The notes under the pieces are model-generated. The model saw only the letters and a list, made by a program, of their open reading frames with translations, had not been told where the DNA came from and searched no databases. A stretch of DNA of 64,000 nucleotides from Cryptomeria japonica (Eukaryota > Streptophyta > Pinopsida > Cupressales > Cupressaceae). The stretch covers positions 1 to 64,000 of the forward strand of contig NW_026729325.1 of assembly GCF_030272615.1 (NCBI RefSeq), in the 5' to 3' direction. A program made the position numbers and the translations under genes. Positions within the stretch are counted from its first letter, which is position 1. Every line of letters starts with the position of its first letter. Below are positions 47,331 through 59,652 of this stretch, in pieces.

Positions 47331-50235
47331 TTAGAGTTGACCTTTTACCTTTAGAACATCATCACAAAATAAATTGGGCTGGCATATTTTGCTTAAAAGC
47401 ATACATCCTTCAGCCATTGCCAAACTGATATCATCCTTCTGGTGGATTAGTTTGGTCCTATCCTCAGTAATTTTCTGTACCAGTGCAACATTCAGTTCTT
47501 TTTCATGGTTTTTCCTTGCAGTGGCTTGGGCAGTAGCTTCCAGTGATTGGACCTCATCATCTACTACAGTGCATAGTAGTTTTAGCTTGGCCAGCGAGGA
47601 ATCAGTACTGGAGAGATTAGTACCGGGGACTAGATTGGAAGGAGTGTCAACAACAAATTGGATGACATCTTGTTCTTTCTTTTTCCTCAATTATTCCAAT
47701 TTGTCTTGAGCCAATTGAATGCTTCTTAGTAGCTCATTCTCATCAACCGATTGAGTAAGACATGCAAGAGTTAGATCAGTGTGACTGGTGGGATCTTCGG
47801 TTGCCTTAGGAGTCCGTCCTCCATTAGCTACCTTGTTCTCATCTTGTTTCCTCTTTTCCTTCTCTTCCTTTTCATTGTCAACTTTCTCTTTCTCCATTTT
47901 CTCCTTCTCTATTATTTCCTTCTCTGCTCTCTCCTTCTTCAATCTCTCCTTTTATGCTTTCTCCTTCTGTTCTGCTCTCTTCTCCTCTTCTTCTTTCTTC
48001 TTCTCTTCTTCTGCTTTCTTCTTTTCTTCCTCCTTCTTCTTCTCTTCTTCTTCTCTCTTCTGTGCTTCTTCTTTCTCCCTCTCTTCTTCCCTCTTCTTCT
48101 CTTCTTATTTTCTCTTATTTGCTTCTCCTTTCTTCCTCTCTTCTTCCCTCTTTTTCTCTTCTTCTTCTCTCTTCTATTCTTCTACCTTCTTTTCTTGCTC
48201 CACTTTCTTCTTAGCTTCTTCTTATTTCTCCTTCTCTTTCTCTGTAGGAATGTCATGTGCAGTATCAACTGGTGCATCATCTAATGCATCTACATCAATA
48301 GGAATATTCTGCTCAATTAATCTCTCTCCCATGTCATCAAAGGTTTCATCCGGTATAGGTTTTAATAGGTCAGCTTGAGCCTGTCGATTTGCTTTGGTTA
48401 CCTTCTACATCTTGACAGCTTCTTGAGCTCACAGGTGAGTATCATTTTCTACCTCAGAGATATTACCTCCAAGTAGCAGAAGTCTTCTCTTCCTCATGAA
48501 GAAGGTACCTTTGTATTGATCAAGAATCTCAAGCAATTCAGAGTTAGAATCATCTGGAAAATATTGAGCAATAATTTCCTCTCTAATTGCTCGCTCCTTT
48601 TAAATGACAATTCACCACTTATTGTCCAAGGAGTTATACAAAGATTTAGAAACAACAGATTTAATGTCGGTAGGTGACCAATCATTGTCACATAGATATT
48701 TGATAAGTTCTTGTTCAACATCTTCTTTTTCTATATCATTTAAATCATCAAAATATTCTTTCAAATCATCAAGAAATTTTCTTTTAATATGCTTAATTGT
48801 CCTTTGGCAATGCGTCATAGGCTTATAAGAAGGAACATGGATATTTATTGGTACAGAGGATGCAGATACATTACCAGTTGTCTTAATCTTCTTACTTGAT
48901 TGCCTTGTCTTCTTCGTTTCTACCTCTGGTACAGTGTCATCTGAATTCGGTGTGTTATTCCTAGTTTTTCTCTTCCTTTCAAATACCTTTGGTAGATTAG
49001 CTTTCGGTTTCTTCTTGGCAGATGACTTCCTGGTTTGTTTGGACTTGCAGCAAATGTAACTGGTGCCAATGCTATTGGCTTAACTTCCTTCTTCTTTGAC
49101 TGTTATTTTCCAATAGATTGGATCCTCTCTAAGTAAATACCGATCCTCTTCTTCTTAGGATCAAGTGGTGAAGCAATTAGGGTAGAGGAATAACCAATAA
49201 TTATGTCATTTACTATTTCATATCCCATAGGCCCGACTTTCTCTTCTTTGGGTTCTACCACTTTCATTATGCAATGGTCGACTTTGATTGTAAAGCAAAT
49301 ATTATCTTCATATTTCTTTACAATTTCTCCTGAGATTCTTGTCCTCTGTTTCCTCTTAGCTTGAATTCATCAAAGTAACTATTCAAGGTCTCTAGATAGG
49401 GTGGTCCTACTACCTATAGACTCTCCTTGATTTGCCTTGAGACTGGTAGGTCACTAGACCATTGAACATCTCCAACTCTTGGCAAATATCCTTGAAAATA
49501 GAAAAACAGACCTACAAGGAGTTGACCAAACTTAAACTTTAGTGTCTTGTCCTCTTTGATGCACTTCAAGTTCTCCAAAAGTTGTTTCTGCATGCAGGTA
49601 CATAGATCATACTCTGCATCTTCTTTGATCATACAGTAAGCGACATTCACCATAGTTGTAGGAACAAAGTTCATTCTGCTAGCATAAAAACATCTATACC
49701 CAATCACCATACAAGTGAGAATCACCAAGTCATCTCTTATGGTGTTTCATGTCATTGCCCACTGGTCACTCACAGAACTGGTGAGCTCTGTCACTTTTAG
49801 TTTTGGTAATCTTGCAGAGAACAGGGATTTCTCCAACATTGCAGAAACCAGTCACGACATGGATTGCTTGTGGAGTTATGTCATGGGTTCTCTCAAGATA
49901 CATTTTGTCACCATGAACCCTGCTAAGAATGATTCTTATGTGATCTTCTGAAAATTCTTCGAGAAAATGTGCCACGTTATGGAATTTCTTCTCCTTGATC
50001 ACTTTAAACTCTGGTTTGATCCTTTTGTCTTCCCCATAAAATAAAATTAACTAGGAATGGATTACTAGAGCCCCTAGGTCTTCTAATTTTCAATCAATAT
50101 ATCCAGAAATATCCCCTTCTATAATGACTTCGACGGGGACTTGGGATAGGGCATCATACTTCAACCTCTTCTTAAGTGATTTGGTTGGACTCTCAAGTGC
50201 GGAAGTACTAGACGAGGCTTTGGATACATAAGCCA
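47331..50235 (-). pseudogene. second ORF of the LTR element, Lys/Glu-rich, unknown function
   Basis: From an ATG near 50235 (MAYVSKASSSTSALES) the minus strand can be followed for about 2.9 kb with at least two frameshifts and scattered stops. The first part (50235-49414) is globular-looking, with a HDITPQAIHVVTGF block, an LGYRCFYASRMN-like block and FGQLLVGLFFYFQG. The middle (48818-48494) is acidic and helical. About 48290-47720 is a strongly Lys/Glu-rich heptad-like coiled coil. The last part (47690-47331) is again mixed and helical. I recognise no protease, reverse transcriptase, RNase H or integrase. It sits where pol or a third ORF would be, after gag and before the PPT. I do not know its function. 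Confidence 0.6.
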
Positions 50236-50699
50236 TGACAAAACAATTCTGATGACAAGAGAGTTTCCACAAAAAAACCTTTTTACTCAAACTAGGGTTT
50301 TGTCGATGTCGAGCACACCACACTTCTCCAACAGCTTGCTTTACTGCTCTTATCTCTACTCTGGATAGCTTGAGATGATTGTAGAATCTTATACAAGGTA
50401 ACTTTTTTGATCGCTTTGAATGTAAGAAAAATCGCCTTTGTTTCACAGCTCTAGTTTGAAAAATTCTTCTCCGAAAATAGGTAAGTAACAATGACTGCAA
50501 AAGTTGCCTTTATATATTCTCTTTACCTACCATAATAAATGCATCACTAATAGGGCATAAACCCTAACTTTTACCTTTTACCATTTCGTTTCTTCTATCG
50601 GTGGACAGGTAACCAATATAGGGAAAAGCATCTTACTAATATAGACTGAGGATTCGAAAAATTGTTACCGATATGTTCCCCCTAAGATTTTTGAAGCTT

Positions 50700-52013
50700 A
50701 GTTTGCCAGATTAGGGGTCTCCACACTGGGTGCGGAAACTGGCTCATCTTTTGGCTTCTCTTTTGATTTCTTTTTCCATGTTTTCTCCATATCTACCTGA
50801 ATGGTTTCAACATCAACCTTTCCTTTTCCTTTTGGATTGACCAGATTGTTTACCAATGGACTCTATCTTAGTCTCCATGATTTGCAATATGTCCTGGTTT
50901 GTTACAATGATAACATACCATACCAGGTGATCTCCATGGTCCAGTGTTTACATTTCCATTCTTCCTTCTGCATGTTGCAGCAGTGTGACCGCTACAATGA
51001 CAGATCAAACAGGTTGATCTCCAACCAATTGCTGCTTGATAACCATTTGACCGGTGGTCATAGGTTCTATATTGGTTTGGGTTCCAGTTCATAGACAATT
51101 CTTGGACCATTCCTCTTGGTCTCGGTGTATAACTTCTAGGGTTGTTCATAATCAACCTACACTCAAAAGATCTATGCCTAAACTTGTTTCATGCATAACA
51201 ATGACCATTGAATTTACCAGTATTAGCCTTGTGTTTATGCATAGTGTTTGGTATGTAAGGAAAATTATTATAAGCCTTTCTTCTACATACATTAGTAGTA
51301 TGTCCTTCCTTAAGACAATTAAAGCATACTAGTTTGAACTTTGGCTTACCTTTAGTTTTGTTGGCATTTACAAGTACCGATTTTCCTTCTGGTGCATCAG
51401 TATTGGTTCCAGAGGATTCACCTTCCACTTGTGTAGAATAACCAAGTCCAGTGGTATCCCTTGATGACTTCATAGACTCCAGATGTTGATCCAGTTTTGT
51501 AGTACTCTGATTAAACTTTGCAAGTATCTCCTTTGTCTTAACAAGTTATTTGGAGAGATCTTCATTAGTTTTCACAAGGGTTTCATTATGAGAAATGGTT
51601 GTATTAAGATCAGTTGGTATCTCTTGTTTCTCTTCCTTACCTTCTTGCAGGTAAGCGGTAAGAGCACCAATTTCTTGGTTCATCTTAAAGATCTCATGCT
51701 CCTTGTGCTTCACAAGATCCTTATCTTTTCTATGGTTTTCCAACTCCTGACTCATCCTTATGGTTATTGCTTCCATCTCCCTTCTCAGGTTAGCTTTAGA
51801 CTTATATAGTTTCTCCACTTCTTCAACTAGAGCATCCATGTCTGCTTCATCGGAAGATCTATTTTTTGTGATTTCCATTAACTGCTCAGCAAGTTCTCTT
51901 CTTTTAGTTAAAGAGGCTTTATACTTGACTTTAAGCTCATCATATGCTTTCTTAGATTCAGCCAAATGATGAGTGAGTTCCCTCATGTTGTATTCCCCCA
52001 TAACTCCTTTCAA
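50700..52013 (-). pseudogene. gag-like ORF with coiled coil and three zinc knuckles
   Basis: One minus-strand frame runs from 52013 to 50868 with two in-frame stops (near 51546 and 51189), then shifts and ends near 50714. Residues from about 52000 to 51550 form a long charged coiled coil. CX2CX4HX4C knuckles lie at 51326-51285 and 51011-50970, and a third near 50915-50874 has Gly in place of the last Cys. A basic Lys-rich tail follows. The coding starts within about 25 bases of the PBS and no upstream ATG or capsid region fits in that space. The N-terminal capsid part of gag therefore seems to be missing. Confidence 0.75.
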
Positions 52014-52036
52014 GCTGTTAAACTTAAAGAAAGGGA

Positions 52037-52049
52037 GGCTCTGATACCA
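52037..52049 (-). other. primer-binding site, initiator-Met tRNA type
   Basis: The minus strand reads TGGTATCAGAGCC, the standard plant PBS complementary to the 3' end of initiator methionine tRNA. It lies two bases from the LTR end (CA at 52052). Confidence 0.92.
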
Positions 52050-52051
52050 AT

Positions 52052-53301
52052 TGATGAATACTAAGAGGGGGGTGAATTAGTATGCCCAAACTTTGACAAA
52101 CACTTAAGAAAATTAACTACAGATCGATATATCCTTCTTAATAGTAAACCAATTAAAATATAAATGAACCAAATAGCAAATAAAGTATTCACCCACAGTA
52201 ACACAATCACCACAACACATGATATTTTGACATGGAAACCCAACTAGGAAAAACCACGGTGAGTAGAAACTCACAAGATCACTATCTGTAGAATAGTAAC
52301 CAGAGCAGTTAAGGTCAGATCGGTTAAGGCCTTACAATGTTCTTCATAAGAACAGATCCTTTTAGGAATCTAGATCTCTGTTAGGAGATAAATCCAGTTA
52401 AGGATTACTTTGTAAGAGGATTTTAGATCCACGACTATGAATCACCTTGCTAGAGGATTTGAAATAGACTTTACAAAGCCTATCCGGTTAAGGATTTCTA
52501 ATCTTGTCGAAGAGATTAGTACTCAACAAGTTGATGATCTACAGAGTAGCACACAATGCTTGGTTAGATCCTTGATAGCTTTCAGCTGACGCATCACTTC
52601 AATCTTCTGTCCTTCATTCCTTCGAGCTTCTATCATGAGATCTTCTTTTCACATAGAATCTAATCTTCTCTCTTCAGAATTTGATCTATTTTCTTCGCAT
52701 ACACTGACACACATACATACACACTCCTAAAAACCCTAGACATGATGTCCTGATATAGGAATCTGATTTCATGTCGGTCCAATGAAATTTGGACAACAAA
52801 AACCCTAAATACGTGTCTAGATAAGTTTGAGACATGACACAGAGTCATCGCCATAATATCGGTGGAAGATCTGATCATATTTTTACAAGTTTGTCTGTTA
52901 GTAAAATACCAATTACCAATTTACAAATGAAGACCGAAAAGCTAGAAAATAGGGTTGTGATCTCTTGGTTGCCGCTTGGGGTCCTTGTACCTGTTGGTTT
53001 GTTGCCAAGTCGTGACAATTAACAGTTGAGCACTTTCGCATAGCGATACAATGATAGCTGTCAAATGATCGCAGACCAGCTCGATTTTTAACACATGAAT
53101 GCCAGTTGAGGTCCTCGGCCATTCTTTGACTAGTAAGCTCCTTCTGGAAACACCGATAGTCTTCAACAAACAAGGACTATATGTACACAGTACCAGTTGC
53201 ACGATACATTATATGATACAAGATGAGAATACAAGAGATAAGTGTGTGTGTCCATTAATGACAATCACAACTTTAGTACAAACATCATCAAAATGGCAAC
53301 A
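52052..53301 (-). mobile_element. 5' LTR of pol-less LTR retrotransposon
   Basis: On the minus strand it runs from TGTTGCCATTTTGATG at 53301 to ATTCATCA at 52052. It shares its length and motif order with the LTR at 45516-46732, including CTAAGAGGGGGGTGAATTAG, AAAAACCACGGTGAGTAGAAAC, CTTCATTCCTTCGAGCTTCTATC and CCTTATATAGGAATC (CCTGATATAGGAATC here). The two 5-bp flanks of the whole element (TATTA on the left, ACATA on the right) do not match. Confidence 0.85.
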
Positions 53302-53719
53302 ACATAAACTAGTGAACCCTATTCTAACCATTACATGTATCAACCTATATCTATCAAGATCCTTTATGTCATGCTAGATGGTGACCTTTAGAAGATGTTT
53401 ATTTGTACTTTACAAATAGTACTAAGGGAGAAGGTCTCATTAAAAAATGTCCAATTTTCTATAGTCTTTTCATTGCTCTCACTAATTATCAACATATATT
53501 GGCTCAACTTGGAGATCGTACTATGAACTCTCATGTTGATACCTTTTGAGGTGTGTCTTCCTTGAGTGGGTCCCAAAACAATAAAGTTATAGATAATATA
53601 ACTATAATTCCTCAAGTAAATGATAAAAAACACACTAGAGCCTCAATACAATTGGGTATTCAAAAAATTATTTGATTGTTACTTGAGTGCATTGAAAAAT
53701 TATTATCTACTAATTATCC

Positions 53720-54240
53720 CTAAGATTAGACCATTTTCAAATAATAGATCATACCCTCGTTAGTATGATGGTTCTAATTTATGCTAGTATCACCATGTGT
53801 ATGATCATGATATTGAACATTGTATGCATTTGAGACACATCATCGAAGACCATATAAATTACAGCCCCATATGAGATAGGGATAACAAGAAAAAATCTAA
53901 TAAGTTTGCAGATAAAATAAATAGTGAGTTTCAAATCTATACTAATTCATTCCCTTAGCATTCATCAAATTTTATCTTTGCATCATCTTTTCTTCCATTG
54001 AGTGATTGTCGTTATGTGAATATGGTCACCATCACTTTGATTTCTCCTCCAAGTCATAGGACTAAGAACATTAATATATCATTTACACCTCTTAAATTTG
54101 CATATAGTGGAGAGCCCACTCCTCTTTATATCCTTTCCAAAAATAATGGTAACACTATCACAACTATTGTGGTCAACCCATCATATAATGTAGATGGGTA
54201 AGAGCAAGAAGTTGAATCCACTTAGAGTGGAAGTTTTAAA
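53720..54240 (+). pseudogene. gypsy gag/protease remnant
   Basis: The plus-strand frame has YHHVYDHDIEHCMHLRHIIEDHIN, the His/Cys-bearing block found near the gag C-terminus of plant Tat-type gypsy elements. After several stops a segment (53998-54198) with VNMVTITLISPPS and SGEPTPLYIL follows, also of that lineage. It is too decayed for function. No LTR is attached and it ends near 54240. Confidence 0.65.
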
Positions 54241-54879
54241 CTTGGAAAAAAATTACAAATCGAGCAGAGTGCAACAAAAAAAAATTGGGATCCTGATTTG
54301 CTTCAAGATTCCAAGCCGAAATATAAATTAAGAATCCATAGGCTTTGGGATCTTGAGACTAAAATTTTGAATTGAGATTCTATTTTAAAATGAATCAAGA
54401 TCCCAATTCAAAAAAATATATATATTTTTTTTAAAATTTGGGATCCATTTTATTTTACCTACTCAGGATCCTAGTCTAAAGCTCGCTTCTAGGTGCCCCC
54501 CAACCCCTCCAAATAGGCATTTTTTCCTTTTTTTTCTTTATTTTTTCTAATTTTAAATGAAAAATTATTGTTTTGTTTATTTTTCATTAAAAAAATTAAG
54601 TTTAGTTTTTAATATTAAAACAATTTAGAGTTTTAAATTTAGTCATATTTTCAAATTTATGTAGTATATTAATTTTTGTAAAATACTTTGTTTTGGATAA
54701 TCAATGAAAATGAAAATGAAAACAAAAAAAAAAAAAATGAAAAAAAAAAAAAAGGTGAAAACAAAAATGAAAATAAACGAAAACAAAATTCAAACCCAAA
54801 CTACAAGCTTTCATAGAGAGGAAAATGAAAATGAGAGTCAAAACCAAAACCAAAATCAAAACCCATATTAGATAGGACC
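54241..54879. repeat. low-complexity AT-rich region with GAAAAT and GGGATCC words
   Basis: 54290-54480 repeats GGGATCCTGA-like and GATCCCAATT-like words in both orientations. 54700-54870 is an A-rich (GAAAAT/CAAAAC) low-complexity tract. No gene. Confidence 0.6.
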
Positions 54880-55130
54880 CCTTGACATTGTATTGAATAG
54901 GACTCCTTAACATTCTCGATCATGAATTAGGCTTACACTTTCATACTTGAGATGTACTTAACAATTAGACATATAAGTATGATAATAACCCCTTAAGCTC
55001 TTTCAATGTGTACTTTCAACATTTAGGATTAGGACCTCTAGTTGAATTAGGATGGGCTTTAAGATTTTATTTATCTAATCACATTGAACTCCCCTTGAGC
55101 CATCCTATAATGACGCACTTAAGACACATG
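54880..55130. repeat. inverted fragment of the 2145-3015 minisatellite family
   Basis: Read in complement it gives CTAGAGGTCCTAATCC, AAATGTTGAAAGTACACATTGAAAG and TTAAGGGGT. These are the same blocks in the same order as at 2145-3015, 52 kb away, in opposite orientation. Confidence 0.65.
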
Positions 55131-55766
55131 TACTATACCTTAACCTAGGTTAAGCCTTTTCATTTTGGGATGGTGTAATTGGTGAAAATTAGGGTTTCAC
55201 CATAAAATGTAATAAAACCCCTATTTTTTCTTAATTTACCATTACATTAGGAGATAATTTATTTTGATAGATCTAAGCCTAATAGACCAAGATTCTGATC
55301 AGATTGTAGGCTTCATGCAGGGGTCTCTTCCTTCCCTAAGATTGAATTGAATTTGAATTATTTAAAGATTAGGGTAAACTAGTGAATTATCAAAACAATT
55401 TGATAGAAATAGTAAGCTACATTTGTTGTATAAAATCACAAACCTACAACTGAGCAGAAGGTGATGGTTCAGAACTATTCCCAAAAATTTAGCCTAATTT
55501 TTTAGAGTTTCCAATTAGATTTTCTTTTGAATCCATATTTCTTGCAAAAGAACCCCTTTTTCTTAGAAAATCTTTTCTTTTTATAGAACTTGTTCCTCTC
55601 TGTGAATCTTGTTGATTCTCCAAAATGCATCTTGGTATCTGTTCATCCACATAGTGAAAATAGGGAAATTTTTGGGAATAGGAGTTTGCCTTAGGTCAAA
55701 CAACATTTTTGGAATTAACCATGAAATTGAGTTGAAAATGTAAATTAAGTACTATGGTAAAATACT
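55131..55766. other. unassigned AT-rich DNA
   Basis: No gene or repeat seen. Confidence 0.4.
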
Positions 55767-56280
55767 TTTAGATTTATTCTAAAATATTGATGGTTCATTT
55801 AAAAATTAGTCAAGATATAATTTATTTTAATTTTCAAAATTGAAATGATTTGTATGAGAAAACTTAAAATAGAATATAAGTGTTATTTACTAAAAGAACA
55901 AAAAGATTCCATTTATATGTAAGATTGGTTTTAAATTTGGTGATTCAATTAAAATTTATAAGAGAAATTAATTTATTTTAATTTTATAATTTGAAATGAT
56001 TTGCATGCAAAAAAAACTTAAAATAGAATATAAATGTTACTTAGGAAAAATATAGAAAAGTTCTATTCATATCTAGATTTTAGTTTTAAATTTATTCTAA
56101 AAGATTGATGATTCATTTAAAAATTATAAAATATTAAATTTAGTTTAATTTAGAATTTGAAATAATTTACATGTCAAAAGGAAAAATAAAATAGAACTGT
56201 TGCTTATATATCTAGAAAAAATTTATAAAGGTTTTATTCATATCTATATTTTAGTTTTAAATCTATTCTAAAAGCAAGAG
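55767..56280. repeat. ~160-bp degenerate tandem repeat, about three copies
   Basis: TTTTAGTTTTAAATTTATTCTAAAAG-like phrases recur near 55767, 55930, 56088 and 56256. ATTTGAAATGATTTGCATG and AAAATAGAATATAA lie between them. Period is 155-170 bp and strongly AT-rich. Confidence 0.75.
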
Positions 56281-56744
56281 AGGTGGAAAAGGTGAAATAA
56301 GTTTTTAGTAATTACTATTATAATTTAGGGTTAAGTTAAGATTAGGCTTTAATTAAGGTTAGGTATAGTTTTTTATTATAATTACTTTTAGAGTTATGAT
56401 GATAATCTTATTAATCTTTGGAGATCCATAAAATGTTAGAAATATAATTGATATCTAAATAATTATTTTAGAAAAATAATAACTGAAAATAAAAATCTAT
56501 AATTTATTAATAATTCATCATCTAAAAGTTTAATCCACTATACTTAAATTTCTGTGTAAGTTTGTCTTTAATCATTTATTTATGTATACTTTTAAAAAAT
56601 AACTTATAATAAACTAGAAAAATGTAACAATTATAATTTAGGGCTAGTTTAGAATTAGGGTTTAATTAATGTTGGTTGTAGTTTTTAATTATAATTATTA
56701 TTAGACTTATAGTTAAATTAGAATTCAATAATGGTTAGGCTTCA

Positions 56745-58605
56745 ACTAAAGTTATATCAACCCTACCCTAACCCCAAGATTTATCCTAGAATAGTAACTT
56801 TAATCACAACCTAAAATTAATCCTATCCATAACCTAATCTTAACCATAACTCTAATATAACCCTAATTGAATCCTAATAACCAAACCCTAAAATTATTCC
56901 TAACCTTAATTAAACCTTATCTTGAACAACCTAAACCCTAGCATAGTCTTTACCCTAAACTCAACAACTGACATTGATCCTAACCCTAATCAAACCTTTA
57001 TGCTAATGTAACCCATAACTTAACCCTAACCCTAATTAAATGGTACCTTTAATCCTATTAAAAAATATTAACCCTAAACTTAAACTCAAGCTTTATTATA
57101 GAACCCTAACCCTAATAAAATGTTTTATCCTTGAAACCTAACCCTATTTGAATCATAAGAATAACCATAACTATAATCATTAACTCTAACCTTAACCATA
57201 ATACTAATCGTAACATTAAACCTTCACCCAAAACCTAACCATAATCCTAACCATTATGCAAACCCTAACCTAACCATAGTCCAAACCCTAAACCTAAAAC
57301 CTAACTCTAACCCTAATAATGATCTAAATACTAACCCTAACCATATCCATAACTATAACACTTAATCCTAACCTTAGGTCTAAACCTAATTCTAACCTTA
57401 GGTCTAAACCTTATGCTAAACCCTAATGCTAACAATAGTTCAAATCATAAACCTTGTTGTAACCCAAACCCTAACCCTAGCAATAATGTAAACCCTAATG
57501 ATAATCCAAATAATTATAACCCAAACTATAACCCTAAGCATGATACAAACAGTAACCTAACCATAACCTTAATAATAATCCTTACCCCAAGCCATATCCA
57601 TAACTCAAACTCTAACCCTATTTGAATCCAAACACTAACTCTAACCCTAATTAAACCCTAAATGAATTGTAATACTAACCCTACTCTTGATTGAACACTA
57701 GCCCTTTAAACCCTAATACTAATTCTAATTCAACCCCAACTCTTACCCCAAGCATTCTCTTAGAATAGTAACGCTAATTGTTGTGTAATGTTAACCCTAA
57801 ACCTTATATGACCATGATTGAAACCTAACCATAACCTAACCCTAAACTTAACTCTAACCCTAATCCTAATTGAACTTTAATACTACTTTAACCCTAACAC
57901 TAATGTAATTAAACTATAACACTGATTAAACTTTTGCCCTAACTATAATTGAACCCTTTTGATAACCTAACTCTAAAATTAACCCTAACCATAATTGAAC
58001 CCTATCTTGAACCAAAAATATAGCCCTAAAATAAGCTTAACCCTAAATCCAACCTAACCTTGATACATCCCTAATCTTTATGTTAACGTAATCCATAGCC
58101 CTAATTAAACCTTCATCCTAACCTTGAAAGCATGCTTTATTATAGAGCCCTAACCTTAACACCAGGCTTTATCCTTAAACCTTGACCCTTTTTTAACCAT
58201 AACACTAACCCTAAACCTAATAAGACCCTAATTTAATTGTGATATTAACCCTACTCTTAATTGAACCCTATCCCTAACTCTAATACTAATTCTAATTGAA
58301 CCTCAATCGTTAACCCAACCATTCTTCTAGAATAATAACCTTAATTATAGCCTAACCTTAACCCTAAGCCTAACAATGATGTAAACCTTAGCCTTGAACA
58401 TAATAGTAACCTTAACCTTAACCCTAGCCATAATCCTAATAGTAATCCTAAATCCTAACCCTAACCATAATTCTAAACCCAAACCAAACCCTAACCTTGA
58501 TGCGAACCCTAATCGTAGCCCTAACAATGATGTAAACCTTAACTCTAACCATAATACTAACCTTAACCCTAACCTTATTCGTAACCATAATACTGACCAT
58601 TAAAT
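56745..58605. repeat. interstitial telomere-like CCCTAA array, degenerate
   Basis: For about 1.86 kb the plus strand consists of variants of AACCCTAA, mostly CCCTAA six-base spacing rather than the canonical plant CCCTAAA. Changes such as CCATAA, CCTTAA and CTCTAA are frequent, with TTGAACC interruptions. Perfect runs are only two to four units. Frames here give Asn-Pro repeats (for example 57413-57625) and are not genes. AT-rich non-telomeric DNA flanks both sides, so this is internal, not a chromosome end. Confidence 0.92.
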
Positions 58606-58841
58606 AATTTTTTATAAGTACTATCATTAAATAAAGTCTAATATATATCTTACATTTTAGTACATTCTTTAATCTTGCAACACATATATTTATTAAAAAT
58701 AGTCTAAATGGATATATAAAATTTCATATATCTCTACATAATAATATAATAATATAATTCAATTCAAGAAAAAGATACTATATAATTATATGTTGCATTT
58801 ATTTTATGTTTTTCATGTCACATCATGCGACTGCCACTAGC

Positions 58842-59008
58842 ATATATACCTTAAATTTTAATTTAATCTATATAAAATACATTGAGAGATATCCTTCTCG
58901 AGGCGCCTATTTGACTTTAGGGTGTAAAATTGATTAAAAATAGGTGCATCGAGAAGGATATCTCTCGGCGTATTTTATATAGATTAAATTAAAATTTAAG
59001 GTATATAT
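58842..59008. repeat. near-perfect hairpin, 71-bp arms and 25-base loop
   Basis: 58842-58912 pairs with 58938-59008 without indels and with about five mismatches. The arms contain GAGAGATATCCTTCTCGA. The outer ends are ATATATACCTTAAATTTTAA. No clear target-site duplication is seen beyond AT-rich flanks. It could be a small MITE, or could give a stem-loop RNA. Confidence 0.9.
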
Positions 59009-59147
59009 GATATTTATATTATCAATTATATTATCATTTATATTATATTTTAATTATTATATATTATAAATAGCTGGAAATAAACTTCCAAACACATAAA
59101 AGTCCAAATGCTAGTCTATTCCTATGATGGGGATCATGCCTGGAATT

Positions 59148-59340
59148 ATCGACATGCTATTTTTTTTCAAAAAACCGTTTATATGACACTTAAAATTATT
59201 AATAAGTAATAAAAAATTATAATAGGTAATTGATATACATTATTTTACAACGTTTATTATAAATATATTGAATTATTATATTATTGTATTTTTATTATTA
59301 TATTATTAATATATGATAATAATTTTATAATATTCTTGTA
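59148..59340. mobile_element. fragment of hAT MITE family
   Basis: It starts GCCTGGAATTATCGACATGC and continues with TATGACACTTAAAATTATTAATAAG and ATTATTTTACAACGTTTATTA. This matches 39265-39400 and the right part of 35320-36142 read in complement. The other end was not found. Confidence 0.65.
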
Positions 59341-59652
59341 AAATTAAATAAAGATTAGAATCGTATGGATAAACATTATGATCCTTATAATATTATATTT
59401 ATGCCAAAGGCGTTCCCTATGTGAGAATTACAAGATCAATTGGATAATCCATGATTGATATCACCTTAGAGGCTTGCAAGACAATTGAAATGTTTACAAC
59501 CATTAGATGTTAAAGCAATATAAATCCCACAAAATTTTATTTAACTTCAATTTTTGTTTAACACAATTTCATTTGATAAAATACAATGCTTTTTTATAAT
59601 TAGACACATAAATTCTTTTTTATTTTAAACTGATTTTCTTGTTAAAAGTGAC
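59341..59652. other. unassigned AT-rich DNA before the LINE tail
   Basis: No gene seen. It is the flank into which the LINE inserted. Confidence 0.4.

Noticed and set aside
47781-48378. Plus-strand frames of 167-196 codons rich in Phe, Leu and Ser
   Set aside because: They are antisense to the Lys/Glu-rich coiled coil of the LTR element's second ORF. The composition follows from that strand.
45511-53306. 5-bp target-site duplication around the pol-less LTR element
   Set aside because: TATTA on the left and ACATA on the right do not match, so no duplication is claimed. The left LTR end also aligns poorly and may be damaged.
57413-58603. Asn-Pro repeat frames and an antisense Leu/Gly frame
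   Set aside because: These are translations of the telomere-like CCCTAA array.
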